In this document: one piece after another, positions 35,630 through 45,282 of the stretch
Layout: the number at the start of each line of letters is the position of its first letter
Numbering within the stretch: position 1 is the stretch's first letter
Assembly (NCBI GenBank): GCA_024409055.1
Contig: JAKSUL010000006.1
Span: forward strand, 1 to 63,610
Reading direction: 5' to 3'
Length of the DNA: 63,610 nt
DNA from: Bacilli bacterium
Lineage (GTDB): Bacteria; Bacillota_I; Bacilli_A; RFN20; CAG-826
Position numbers and translations under genes: made by a program
The notes under the pieces: model-generated
The model's input: the letters and a program-made list of their open reading frames with translations, nothing else
What the model was told of the DNA's origin: nothing
Databases searched by the model: none

Positions 35630-37681
35630 ATGAACAAGAAAACTCGTGTTGTGTTTGCTTTGTCTTGCTTTTCCATCCTAGCCGTCGCCTCTGTTGCTGC
35701 GGTTGGTGTTGGCGCCGCTGCCGGTGGACGTTTGTTCGCCAATGACGGAGCTACTTGGAAACACTACAAACAAGCTCTTCCTGGAACAGTAAACGGCTCT
35801 GAAAACGGAGTCAGGGAATACTGGGTCAGCTGTGGTGGAGAAGGCTACCAATTCACCGCTCCTGCAGGTGCTACCATTCAAGAAGCTACTACTTATGACT
35901 TTTCCGGATTCGAGGCCAATGATCCTCGTTATATCATCCCGTTAAAAGGCGAATATCGCTCAGCCTTCTTGGTTGGCGGAAATCGTTACCACAGCGAAAC
36001 TCCGGAACTCGCCGGCGCTGGCTGGTGGTACTCTGGAACTCTTCCGGAACTCGGAAAATCCAAGACGATGATTTGGAAGAATGTCAACGACAGTGACACG
36101 AATCCTTATTACTACGTCGACACAATGGTTGTCACCAAAGTCATCAACAATTGGACCGAATTTAAAGCGACTTTCCAACACTCCGGTGCTTATACCGCCG
36201 ATGAAAAAGTCGAAGGTTATTATGTTTTGGGCAGTGACATTACCATCAATCAAAACATCAACAACGAAAACTACACATCCGCTCTCTATAATGCCGGCTT
36301 TGTCGGCGAATTCGATGGCCGTGGACATTCTATGGACGCGACCAGCGTTCCTGGTGCTTATAACGGCGGTTTATTCGGGCTCGTCAACGGTGCCACGATC
36401 AAGAACGTTAGCATCACATCTAGCTGTCCGAGTTATGCCGCAGGATTAGTAACCGGTCAGGCTAATGACTCTATCTTCAAAAACATCAAGGTCACTATTC
36501 CGACCGTCGGCACAGATAACGCTTCATACGGACGTTTTGTCGCTAGGTTCTCTGCCAACAACTTGTTCGAGGACATCGACATTTCGTTCGGAGCCGGTCA
36601 GACCGTTTCCAACATTTTCGGTGGTAACACCAACGCCGCAAATGACACCTTTATCAACGTCACCGTCCAAAACGACACCAAACCAACTATGTGGTATACC
36701 GTTGATGGTGGTGGAACAAAGATCACCAACACTGCCGGCCTCGTTTACATCCCGAATGGATACACCATCGCTTCCGGCCGCAGGGACATCGTTGCAAAGA
36801 CTGCCGCTCAGGCTATTACCATGCCGGCCGAAGTTACCGGCGATATCACTGCCATGAAATTGGTCGATAGGGCTGGAACCGAGTATGATCTCGGAGCCGA
36901 TCCAACCGCCATTGCCTTACCTGAGGCTTTTGTAACCAACGCTGAACAGCACGGCGAAAACGTCTTGTTGGTCACAACCTCCACTGGCAATTACGCCGTT
37001 AAGGTCACTGTTGTTACCAGCTACATTTCTACCGCTGCCGATATGGCTCTTATCAGGGGTTGCAACCTCGGTAAAAAGGTTTATGGATATTTTGCGATGA
37101 CTAACGATGTCGTCGTTGACTACAGTGCCACCGGAATCGGACAAACCACCAACGTCTCCGGTTGGTCAACAACCGCTAATGGCTTCTACGGTGTCTTCGA
37201 TGGACGTGGCCACGTCATCAAAGGCAATGCCTACACAGCTAGCAAAGGCATCTTCGGAACCATCCAAGGGGCTGCCGTTATCATGAATATGAACATCTAT
37301 AACGACAACTACACTGGCTACGATACTCCTCTTATCGGCGTGGGTATCATGGGAGTTGGCGGAGCTACTGGCTACATTAGGTTTGCCAACGTTGATATCA
37401 ATGTCAAAGCCGTCGGTAGCAACACCGCAAGAACTGGAATCTTGTCCGCCAGCGGTCTTAACACCGTCGCCTTCCAGAACTACACCGTCACCATCAGGGG
37501 TGAATATCCGGAAGGAGCCACCGTCTCCTTGATGCCGGCTAACTACTTGACCGAAGCCACCAGGTTCAACCACTTTGTTTGGAACACCCCGCACGCTACT
37601 ACCCTTTCCGTTATTGCCGGAAAGACCAGTGGAACCGTTAATCCTGGAATGACGATCAATTACACCGACGTCGCTGCTTAA
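35630..37681 (+). CDS. Secreted Ig/beta-helix protein
   Basis: 683 aa from the ATG at 35630, which has a strong ribosome site; an in-frame start at 35498 lies upstream of the predicted promoter and is rejected. The type I signal peptide spans about residues 1-30 (KKTR, hydrophobic stretch, then AAAGG) with no lipobox. The first mature segment is a degenerate H/CxxC repeat (H45, ENGVREYWVSCGG, C68 without the second Cys). Two Ig plus beta-helix units follow (GYYVLGSDITI with FVGEFDGRGHSM, and GYFAMTNDVVV with GVFDGRGHVI). It is a paralogue in architecture of 32616. It is secreted or loosely surface-bound; binding function is inferred. Confidence 0.65.
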   Translation: MNKKTRVVFALSCFSILAVASVAAVGVGAAAGGRLFANDGATWKHYKQALPGTVNGSENGVREYWVSCGGEGYQFTAPAGATIQEATTYDFSGFEANDPRYIIPLKGEYRSAFLVGGNRYHSETPELAGAGWWYSGTLPELGKSKTMIWKNVNDSDTNPYYYVDTMVVTKVINNWTEFKATFQHSGAYTADEKVEGYYVLGSDITINQNINNENYTSALYNAGFVGEFDGRGHSMDATSVPGAYNGGLFGLVNGATIKNVSITSSCPSYAAGLVTGQANDSIFKNIKVTIPTVGTDNASYGRFVARFSANNLFEDIDISFGAGQTVSNIFGGNTNAANDTFINVTVQNDTKPTMWYTVDGGGTKITNTAGLVYIPNGYTIASGRRDIVAKTAAQAITMPAEVTGDITAMKLVDRAGTEYDLGADPTAIALPEAFVTNAEQHGENVLLVTTSTGNYAVKVTVVTSYISTAADMALIRGCNLGKKVYGYFAMTNDVVVDYSATGIGQTTNVSGWSTTANGFYGVFDGRGHVIKGNAYTASKGIFGTIQGAAVIMNMNIYNDNYTGYDTPLIGVGIMGVGGATGYIRFANVDINVKAVGSNTARTGILSASGLNTVAFQNYTVTIRGEYPEGATVSLMPANYLTEATRFNHFVWNTPHATTLSVIAGKTSGTVNPGMTINYTDVAA

Positions 37682-37698
37682 TCTTTACTAAATGATCA

Positions 37699-37732
37699 AA
37701 AGGCCGAGGCCATTGGAGCTTCGGTCTTTTTT
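37699..37732 (+). terminator. Rho-independent terminator
   Basis: AAGGCCGAGGC pairs with GCTTCGGTCTT through G-T wobble around a 7-base loop, followed by a T-run. It is similar in sequence to the terminator at 35394, both after paralogous genes, so it was probably duplicated with them. Confidence 0.85.
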
Positions 37733-37786
37733 CATCCTGTTTTCAAAAAGAAGGGTTTTATCTTTTTACTTTCGTCGAAAATGATA

Positions 37787-37816
37787 TTTACCTTAATATA
37801 AATTTATTTATATTAT
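37787..37816 (+). promoter_or_regulatory. Promoter with palindromic operator in the spacer
   Basis: A -35-like TTTACC (37787-37792) and a -10-like TATTAT (37811-37816) are 18 bp apart. Between and over them lies a perfect 9-2-9 palindrome, AATATAAAT/ATTTATATT (37795-37814). It precedes the ADP-ribosylglycohydrolase-GH2 unit. AT-rich composition raises the chance of accidental symmetry. Confidence 0.4.
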
Positions 37817-37849
37817 TATTGAACTAGCGGACACGCTGGAGGTTTTTGT

Positions 37850-39340
37850 ATGAAATTAAACAAAGAATCCTATTTGAACAAATTAAAAGGATGCTTCATC
37901 GGTAAAAATATCGGTGGAACAATCGGTGGACCTTACGAAGGAAGGCGCGAGATGCTCGACGTCAAAGGTTTCATCACTTCTAAAGGAGAACCACTCCCAA
38001 ACGATGACTTAGATCTCCAGTTGGTGTGGCTTCAGGCCGTCGAAGACGAAGGCCCGCAACATATCGATAGCGAAACCCTCGGACAATACTGGCAAAGCTT
38101 CATTACTCCATACTGGAACGAATATGGAATTTGCAAGACCAACATGGGTAGAGGCATCATGCCAAGCGTTGCCGGTGATATGGAAAACAATGTTTGGAAG
38201 CATTCAAATGGTGCTTGGATAAGAACCGAAATCTGGGCTTCCTTATGCCCTGGTGCGATTGATACAGCGGTTAAGTACGCCATCGAAGATGCCATAGTTG
38301 ATCATGGGGTTGGTGAAGGAACGGCCGCTGCCGCCTTTGTTGCCGCTTTAGAAAGTGCCGCGTACTTTGAAAGTGACATCGAAAAGTTGATCGATATCGG
38401 TTTAGCGAAAATCGATCCTGACTCCAGACTTCACTCGACGATTGCTTTGGTTAGAAAAGAGTTCTACGCCGGCAAAGATTATGCGACCGTCAGAAACGAA
38501 GTAGTGGAACTTAATAAAGATATTGGCGATGGCTGGTTCCAAGCTCCCAATAACATTGCTTTTGTTGTCATTGGACTTTTATATGGAAAGGGCGATTTCA
38601 AGAAATCAATGATCACCGCAGTTAATTGTGGCGACGATACCGACTGCACAGCCGCGACCGTTGGTTCCATTTTGGGAATTATCCTCGGTGCCGATAAGAT
38701 TCCGGAAGACTGGAAGGAATATATCGGAGATAGGATCATCACCTGCTCCATCAATAGGGGAATTTCATTTAGATTTGCCAACACGATCACTGATCTTGTT
38801 AATAGGATCAGCGCCCAAGCCCCGTATTGCTTATACGCCAACAAAGATAAAGTCGAAATCGTCGATGGTGAAACCGAGATAAGCGAAGAAGAAAGAACGT
38901 CTTTCTTAAAAGAATTCGCAAAAGACGATGAAAGGGATAGCATCCGTGCCCTCCGTTATTCTCTCAAAGCCAATACTTTCAAAACTAGAACCGGACCTTT
39001 GACCACAATCGTCACTTATAAAGATGGCGTGTATTGCAAAGCTGGCGACACCAAGACTTTGGAAGTCATGTTCACTAATAACATCAAGGCTTATGGCAAT
39101 GAAAACCATGAAGCTAAGGTTGAGGTCATTTTGCCGAAAGGAATGACTTGCAGGGAAGATAAAAAAGAAGTCTTCTTGCCTTGCTGGACCCCAATGTCCG
39201 TCATGGCTTATTCGGAGTGTATTTCTTTCGATATCGAAATCAATGAACCGACCGCTACCGCCGAAACCGTTTTACTAAAGATCACCGTTAAGCCTAGGGG
39301 CAAACAATACTTCATCCCGGTCAAGTTTTTGAGAAAGTAA
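37850..39340 (+). CDS. ADP-ribosylglycohydrolase-family protein
   Basis: 496 aa. The first ~310 residues are an ADP-ribosylglycohydrolase fold: GCFIGKNIGGTIGGPYEG, the metal motif PNDDLD (D52, D53) and the second metal motif NCGDDTDCTAA (D262, D263, D265). A further ~170 beta-rich residues form a C-terminal domain not found in minimal DraG/ARH enzymes. Known members remove ADP-ribose from proteins, but many copies lie in sugar operons with unknown, possibly glycosidase, activity. Here it precedes a GH2 gene by 4 bases, which supports a catabolic rather than regulatory job (inference). GGAGG lies upstream of the ATG. Confidence 0.8.
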   Translation: MKLNKESYLNKLKGCFIGKNIGGTIGGPYEGRREMLDVKGFITSKGEPLPNDDLDLQLVWLQAVEDEGPQHIDSETLGQYWQSFITPYWNEYGICKTNMGRGIMPSVAGDMENNVWKHSNGAWIRTEIWASLCPGAIDTAVKYAIEDAIVDHGVGEGTAAAAFVAALESAAYFESDIEKLIDIGLAKIDPDSRLHSTIALVRKEFYAGKDYATVRNEVVELNKDIGDGWFQAPNNIAFVVIGLLYGKGDFKKSMITAVNCGDDTDCTAATVGSILGIILGADKIPEDWKEYIGDRIITCSINRGISFRFANTITDLVNRISAQAPYCLYANKDKVEIVDGETEISEEERTSFLKEFAKDDERDSIRALRYSLKANTFKTRTGPLTTIVTYKDGVYCKAGDTKTLEVMFTNNIKAYGNENHEAKVEVILPKGMTCREDKKEVFLPCWTPMSVMAYSECISFDIEINEPTATAETVLLKITVKPRGKQYFIPVKFLRK

Positions 39341-39344
39341 GAAA

Positions 39345-41714
39345 ATGATTACTGATTCAAATACTGTCATAAGGATTATTTCGAACGACTTGTCCGGTCT
39401 TGTTGAGTTCGAAATCGAGTCCGCTAAGACCATAAAATCCCTCACCTTAGATATCTTTGATGGTGGGTCTAATGTGTTTTCGTGTTCGAAAGACGTTGAG
39501 GCTTCGAAAACCGAAATCTCGGCCAAAATAAATGAGCCAAAACTTTGGAGCGTAAATCATCCAAACCTTTATACCTATAAGTTGGTTTTAAAAGGCGAGC
39601 AGGAAGAAGTGGTGGAAGACACTTTTGCCATTAGGAAGATCTCGACGAACGGAAAATACATTTGCATAAACGACACCCCGATATTCGTTAAAGGATACAT
39701 TAGGGGTGCGACCGCGCACGAACATAGCAATAACCTTAATATCTCCGAGGAAGAGTTTTATAGGAAGAACATCAAGCAGGCTAAAGCCTTTGGTTTTAAC
39801 TTAGTTAGATTTCATTCCCAAATCCCAAGCGACACATTCTTTAAAGTCGCCGATGAAGAAGGCCTGCTTGTCCACATTGAGATGAGGCCTCCTCACGATT
39901 TGTATAACAACCTCGAGGAAATGATTCATACTCGCAATGACTTCATCTCCGAGGAGTTCATTTCCGATACGATAAATAGGTTATTTAACCACCCGTCTTT
40001 GCTCGTTTATTGCTTAGGCAATGAAATCAGAAACCTTTCCGACAATAGCATCGTTACCGAAATTGGAAAGGAAATAAAACGCAAAGACCCAACTAGGCTT
40101 TATCTTGATACCTGCGCTTGGGGAGAAAACGGACGTCCAATTGTCGATATCGATGTTCAGCACCTTTCATATTTCTTCCCGTTTGGAAAACATGCCGGCA
40201 TGTACGATGACACCAAGAATTTGATGCTTGGCGACTTCAACAAAGGAAAAGAAATCAAATTCGATGTTCCTCTTCTTGCCCACGAGGTATGTCATTACAC
40301 GGCCTTAAGGGATTTCAAATCCTTGAAGGAAAAATTCGTCGCTAACGAGAAAAACGTCCCGTGGTGGATAGATAGCGAGCTTAACCTCATCAAAGAAAAA
40401 GGGTATGAAGATCGCTACGAAGAGATGTATCACGCCAGTAAGTTGTGGCAGTTGATGTGTTGGAAAATAGCCTACGAAGCCATGAGAAACAGCACCCTTC
40501 TTGGTGGTTTCCATTTCCTTCAGTTCGCCGATACGGATGTATATGAAAACTCCAATGGAGTCGTTGATTGTTTTGATGATGTCAATTATTTGACTCCTGA
40601 GCAATTTAAGACGTTTAACGGGGATATCATCATCACGGCGTTGGTCAATAAATACAATTATTACGCCGGCGACACAATTTCTTTGCCGGTCACGATTTCT
40701 CGTTTCGATGAGCTCAACCTTTCTTCGTGCGACCTCAGGTATCGTTTGAAAGTAGGGGATACGGTTATCGAAAAAATCGTCAAAGACATCGATGTGAGCA
40801 AGCACGATCATTATCAGATTTACGAGATAAAAGAAGTTCTTCCGCCTACTGATATTCAGAAAGAAGCCACCCTTGAATTAACTCTCCTTTCCAAAGGAAA
40901 CAAGATTTGTTCGAATAGATATTCCCTCTATGTTTACCCAAGAAGGGAAGAGATTTCTTACGAAGAATTCGTGAACTACGAAAAAGGCGATGTCGTTGTT
41001 ACCGATGACATCGAAAAATGCTTATCCGCTTTAGGTGAAGGAAAGAACGTTTGCCTTGTTTATAGAAGCGATTACACAAGACACGTCCTCCATAAAGACA
41101 TGAAAGCCCCGAAGTATGCTTTCAAGGCTTCGTGGAATAGATTCAAGCCTGTCATCTGGGATAGAGGCACGAATTTCGGCGGAATTATCGATATTTCAAA
41201 ACTTACTAAATATGGTTTCAATAATCCCGTCCTTGGGTGCGCGTATTGTTCGCTTTCCGAGGACAGTGATAAGATTATCTTAGATAATCAGCCCTGGAAA
41301 AGTACGAATCTTATTTCCGGGATTGATAAGTGCAACCGCGATAGGTTCGACGCCTACAAAGGCTCGTTCAACCTACCGGAGCCGATGCCGGATCGCACCT
41401 TAAGAGATTACTCATACTTGTTCTCTCTCAAGGTTGGTGAAGGAAAGTTGCTTGTGACTGGGTTCAACCTCTTGGGCCTAGATGAAAACGAAAGCAGTGC
41501 CAACAACATGGCCCACTTCATCATCGATTATCTAAATTCGAAAGACTTCAATCCTGAAGGCGAAACCACAATCGAAGAATTCAGGAATTATTTGAAGGAA
41601 AGCGCCGAAAAGCCAGTCAAAGAAAGAATGATGACTCAGTTCTGGGCGCTTGATGACGCTCCTGTCGAATCCAAACAATATTGGGAAGATTCGAGGGCGT
41701 ATTTGAAAGACTAA
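39345..41714 (+). CDS. GH2-family glycosidase lacking the N-terminal sugar-binding domain
   Basis: A 789-aa cytoplasmic enzyme. It begins directly with the Ig-like domain of GH2 (PKLWSVNHPNLYTYKL), then the TIM-barrel: IRGATAHEHS, FGFNLVRFHSQIPS, CLGNEIR (acid/base E227) and LLAHEVCHY (likely nucleophile E314). The usual ~200-residue N-terminal jelly roll of GH2 enzymes is absent, while about 350 further residues follow the barrel, ending in a GEGKLLVTGFNLLGL strand like a trimerisation domain. Likely beta-galactosidase or beta-glucuronidase; specificity cannot be read. No strong ribosome site is visible, so translation is probably coupled to the gene before. Confidence 0.8.
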   Translation: MITDSNTVIRIISNDLSGLVEFEIESAKTIKSLTLDIFDGGSNVFSCSKDVEASKTEISAKINEPKLWSVNHPNLYTYKLVLKGEQEEVVEDTFAIRKISTNGKYICINDTPIFVKGYIRGATAHEHSNNLNISEEEFYRKNIKQAKAFGFNLVRFHSQIPSDTFFKVADEEGLLVHIEMRPPHDLYNNLEEMIHTRNDFISEEFISDTINRLFNHPSLLVYCLGNEIRNLSDNSIVTEIGKEIKRKDPTRLYLDTCAWGENGRPIVDIDVQHLSYFFPFGKHAGMYDDTKNLMLGDFNKGKEIKFDVPLLAHEVCHYTALRDFKSLKEKFVANEKNVPWWIDSELNLIKEKGYEDRYEEMYHASKLWQLMCWKIAYEAMRNSTLLGGFHFLQFADTDVYENSNGVVDCFDDVNYLTPEQFKTFNGDIIITALVNKYNYYAGDTISLPVTISRFDELNLSSCDLRYRLKVGDTVIEKIVKDIDVSKHDHYQIYEIKEVLPPTDIQKEATLELTLLSKGNKICSNRYSLYVYPRREEISYEEFVNYEKGDVVVTDDIEKCLSALGEGKNVCLVYRSDYTRHVLHKDMKAPKYAFKASWNRFKPVIWDRGTNFGGIIDISKLTKYGFNNPVLGCAYCSLSEDSDKIILDNQPWKSTNLISGIDKCNRDRFDAYKGSFNLPEPMPDRTLRDYSYLFSLKVGEGKLLVTGFNLLGLDENESSANNMAHFIIDYLNSKDFNPEGETTIEEFRNYLKESAEKPVKERMMTQFWALDDAPVESKQYWEDSRAYLKD

Positions 41715-41734
41715 TTATTTAGGAGGTTCTTACC

Positions 41735-43420
41735 ATGAACATGAAAAAGGCATTGACCGTTGCTGGAGCGATGGTCTTCGTTACCGCCGGAGCCACAACT
41801 TTGGCCAGCTGCGGAAAATCCGACATCGATACCACCAAAACCCAGCTTTACGTTTTGAACTACCAAGGCGGTTATGGAAAGAAATGGCTCGAGAACGCCG
41901 CTAGACGTTATGAGGAAATGTATAAAGATCGTTCCTTCCAGCCAGGCAAAACTGGTCTTGAGATTATTGTTCAAGAAGAAAAGCAAAGGCCGAACAACGC
42001 TGTTTTGAAGAATAGCAATTACGAGTTGATTTGCTTCGAAGGCTTGGTCTATAAGGACCTCATGGCCGACAACATGTGCGCCGATATCACCAAATACGTC
42101 ACGAATCCTAATCCGTACGAAACGGAAAAGACCATCGAGAGCAAGATGTATGAAGAGCAGAAAGATTTCTTCAAAGATAACGGCAAGTACTACGTCCTCC
42201 CGAACTATGTCGGAACCTTTGGCGTCGTCTATAACAAAAAAGTCTTCGACCAAAACGGTTTATACTTTGTCGACGGATATGAATCCCTTGAAGGCGATGA
42301 AAGGTTTACCATCGTCCCTGAGGAAAGAAGTGCTGGTCCGGATGGAGCCTACAACACCGAAGATGACGGACTCCCGGTCACATACGAGGATTTCTATGAT
42401 CTCTGCTCCTATATCGATAGCAGAACTCTTGTTCCCCTTATTTGGATGGGCAAGAACTCCCAGAACTATTTAACCGATTTAACTTCCGCCATGATCGCCA
42501 ACTATGACGGATACGAAAATTACAAAGCCAACTATTTGATGGATGGCACTTTCGAGGCCGCCAAGATCGATGATGCTAACGGCACCGTTAAGTTCAACGC
42601 CGATGGATCCATCGAAACCGAAATGGTCACCGTTCACCCGGGTAAAGTCGGAAACGCCTATGATGGATATGAAATCCAGCGCAGCGCTTCTAAGTACTAC
42701 GCCTTCGACTTCATCAAGAACATCGTCCACAACAAAGGACAATGGGCTTATGACCGTTTGAATGATTCCTTGTTGCACACCGATGCCCAGAGCCTTTTTA
42801 TCAACTCTCAATTCGGAGTTCTTCCGTCTTTCAAGAAGCCGAACGCCCAAATCGCTATGCTTTTTGAAGGTAACTGGTGGGAATCCGAAGCCAGCGAAGT
42901 TTTCGAAGGCTTGTCTCAAGACGAGAAGAGCCAGCTCGACTATGGTTGGATGCCTCTTCCGAGAAACGTTCACTCCACCAACAACAAAAACACCAGCATC
43001 AGCTCTTTGACCTCTTACATGTTCGTTAAGAACGGACTTGAGGACTATCAGACTGAGTTGGCCGCCGACTTCATGCAGTATCTCAATACCGACGCTGCTT
43101 ATGAAGAATTCAGCGTCTTGACCTCTGCCGTTAAGTCCTTCAAATACGAGCTTAGTGCCGAAAGCAAAGCCAAGATGACCAAATGCGGTCAACACTTCTG
43201 GGATTACTTCCAAGAATCCGAAAAGATCTTCCCGCAAAGCCACAACGGTCAGTTCACCGATGCCCTTTCTTCGTTTGAGCTTTCCAGGCGTTACTTCACC
43301 AAAGAGACCATGACTTGGCCGTCTTTGAACTTCGCTACTGATCCAAACGAAACCGCCGGCACATACATGAATAAGATGTATCACTACTACAAGGACACCA
43401 TCTGGAGCAAATTGCAATAA
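41735..43420 (+). CDS. Extracellular sugar-binding lipoprotein, second ABC importer
   Basis: 561 aa with lipobox TLASC (C26 from the ATG at 41735; AGGAGG at 41721). Solute-binding family 1 features include YEEMYKD near the N-terminus, FGVVYNKKVFDQNG and AMLFEGNWW, with an acidic loop (GPDGAYNTEDDG) that resembles a calcium-type loop. It feeds the two permeases directly behind it; its stop overlaps the first permease start. It is long for the family, like the protein at 7134. Confidence 0.88.
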   Translation: MNMKKALTVAGAMVFVTAGATTLASCGKSDIDTTKTQLYVLNYQGGYGKKWLENAARRYEEMYKDRSFQPGKTGLEIIVQEEKQRPNNAVLKNSNYELICFEGLVYKDLMADNMCADITKYVTNPNPYETEKTIESKMYEEQKDFFKDNGKYYVLPNYVGTFGVVYNKKVFDQNGLYFVDGYESLEGDERFTIVPEERSAGPDGAYNTEDDGLPVTYEDFYDLCSYIDSRTLVPLIWMGKNSQNYLTDLTSAMIANYDGYENYKANYLMDGTFEAAKIDDANGTVKFNADGSIETEMVTVHPGKVGNAYDGYEIQRSASKYYAFDFIKNIVHNKGQWAYDRLNDSLLHTDAQSLFINSQFGVLPSFKKPNAQIAMLFEGNWWESEASEVFEGLSQDEKSQLDYGWMPLPRNVHSTNNKNTSISSLTSYMFVKNGLEDYQTELAADFMQYLNTDAAYEEFSVLTSAVKSFKYELSAESKAKMTKCGQHFWDYFQESEKIFPQSHNGQFTDALSSFELSRRYFTKETMTWPSLNFATDPNETAGTYMNKMYHYYKDTIWSKLQ

Positions 43421-44346
43421 TGCGAGTCAGAAGAAAAGTTAGCGACAGCAAAAAGAGTGATTTGGGTTTCCAACTCCTCCTTTTGGCGTGGCCGGTAATT
43501 CAATTTTGCATCTTCTACATTTACGTCAACATCAACACCGTCAGACTCGCCTTCAACTTTGGCGAGACTAGCGGTGGACCGTTCGTTTATTTGGAATATG
43601 TTTCCCAAAACCCTGAATTCTTAAAGGGCGCTGGATTATCGTTGCTTCTTTACTTGGTCTGCACGGCCATTTCCATTCCTTTGGCCCTTCTTTTCGCTTA
43701 TTACATCTACAAGAAGTTCAAAGGTGGAAAGCTGTTCAGATTCCTCTTGTTCTTACCGTCCATCATCTCCGCTACCGTTTTGATCATCATCTTCACCAAA
43801 TTTACGGCTTATGACCTTTTGGTGTTTCAGCATGATGTCTTGGGTGTGGAGGTCCCGGTATCGATAACATCGGGCGAATTTAAGTATGTCTGGGTTGTCG
43901 TCATTGGTTTCTACCTCTTCTTGAACTTTGGCACAACGACTCTCATCTATTCCAACAAGATGAGCGAAATCTCCACCGAAGTCGTCGAGGCCGCAAGGCT
44001 TGACGGCGTTAACCGCCTCCAGGAGTTCTGGCACATCGTTCTCCCTGGCGTTTGGCCGACTTTATCTACGTTCATCATCACTGGCATGGCAACCATATTC
44101 ACCAACCAGTATTTCTTGTTCACCTTCTACTCAAGCACCGCTGTTACCACATTAGGAAACGCCCCGCTTGGCTATATCATTTATAACTCCATTCAGGATG
44201 CCTTCCTTTCCCCGCAGTCGGTTGAAAGAGCCCCAGTTATGTATCACAACATGGCGGCTTTGGGTATTTTGATTACCGCCGTTACCATTCCTCTTGTTTT
44301 CGGAGGAAGGGCACTTCTTAAACGTTTCGGACCATCGGAGAAATAA
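43420..44346 (+). CDS. Sugar ABC transporter permease, MalF/UgpA type
   Basis: 308 aa with about six membrane spans and the EAA loop EAARLDGVNRLQEFWHIVLP. The ATG shares one base with the stop of the binding-protein gene (TAATG), a sign of translational coupling. It pairs with the permease at 44349. Confidence 0.9.
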   Translation: MRVRRKVSDSKKSDLGFQLLLLAWPVIQFCIFYIYVNINTVRLAFNFGETSGGPFVYLEYVSQNPEFLKGAGLSLLLYLVCTAISIPLALLFAYYIYKKFKGGKLFRFLLFLPSIISATVLIIIFTKFTAYDLLVFQHDVLGVEVPVSITSGEFKYVWVVVIGFYLFLNFGTTTLIYSNKMSEISTEVVEAARLDGVNRLQEFWHIVLPGVWPTLSTFIITGMATIFTNQYFLFTFYSSTAVTTLGNAPLGYIIYNSIQDAFLSPQSVERAPVMYHNMAALGILITAVTIPLVFGGRALLKRFGPSEK

Positions 44347-44348
44347 TT

Positions 44349-45272
44349 ATGTTGAAGAGTAAGAAAATATCCCTTTCCCACAACAAGTTATCGGCTTCCT
44401 CCATTTTCATTTTGGTGATCCTTCTTGTTTATACTGCTTTCTTGGCTTTCCTTATCTTTTGGGCCTTCATGGTTGCCTTCCAAACCACCGACAAACAGAT
44501 TTTCAATAAGTGTGGTGGAGCCTATTACAAGATGCCGCCTCATTTTGAACTGCATTTTGCCGAAGTTATCGAAAAGCTTCAGTTAAATGGTTTGCCAGGC
44601 GAAGCCAAACAGAACTTCTTTGATATTTTGAGGAACAGTTTACTTTATTCCGTTTTGTCTGCTTTCTTGAAGACTTTGATCCCTTGCCTCACCGCTTATG
44701 CGTGCGCTAGGTTCAACTTCAAAACCGGCAAGGTCGTTTATACCGCCGTTTTGATGGCTATGATCGTTCCGCTTGTCGGAAGCCAATCCTCTGAGCTTGA
44801 GCTTGTTTCGAAGTTCGTGGTCGGCGATTATTCGCTCATCATCGATAACGTCATCGGAACCTCGTTATTAAAAGCCAACATGCTCGGCTTATATTTCTTC
44901 GTTTTCTATTCGACATTCGAAAGCATGCCGAAAGATTATTTCGAAGCCGCTCGTATTGACGGAGCCGGCAACTGGAGCGTCCTCTTCAAGATCGCTTTTC
45001 CTCTCGTCAAAAATGTCTTCTTGACTGTCTTTATCATCGAATTCGTCCAGTTCTGGAATGACTATCAGACCCCAATGGTCTATTTGAACCATAGACCGAC
45101 CCTCGGCTTTGCTTTGTGGCAATTAAGCTTTGGCACCGCTGGAGCCGCTTTGTCCAACCCAGTCTTAGCTATGACCACCGTCATCTTATGCGCCTTACCG
45201 GTTGTTATCCTCTTTATCATCTTCAAAGATAAATTCATGGGCAATTTAACCATGGGCGGTATCAAAGGATAG
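44349..45272 (+). CDS. Sugar ABC transporter permease, MalG/UgpE type
   Basis: 307 aa with about six membrane spans, the EAA loop EAARIDGAGNWSVLFKIAFP and a MalG-type C-terminus (FMGNLTMGGIKG). No ATPase gene lies in front of this importer. The likely energiser is the MsmX-type protein at 57922 or 3596, as MsmX proteins commonly serve several importers. Confidence 0.9.
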   Translation: MLKSKKISLSHNKLSASSIFILVILLVYTAFLAFLIFWAFMVAFQTTDKQIFNKCGGAYYKMPPHFELHFAEVIEKLQLNGLPGEAKQNFFDILRNSLLYSVLSAFLKTLIPCLTAYACARFNFKTGKVVYTAVLMAMIVPLVGSQSSELELVSKFVVGDYSLIIDNVIGTSLLKANMLGLYFFVFYSTFESMPKDYFEAARIDGAGNWSVLFKIAFPLVKNVFLTVFIIEFVQFWNDYQTPMVYLNHRPTLGFALWQLSFGTAGAALSNPVLAMTTVILCALPVVILFIIFKDKFMGNLTMGGIKG

Positions 45273-45282
45273 GAGAACCCAT

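Noticed and set aside
42479-43417. A 312-codon open frame on the minus strand
   Set aside because: It is a mirror of the sugar-binding lipoprotein gene, has no family features or ribosome site, and its apparent protein is rich in Val/Gly/Asp as expected for antisense of these codons.
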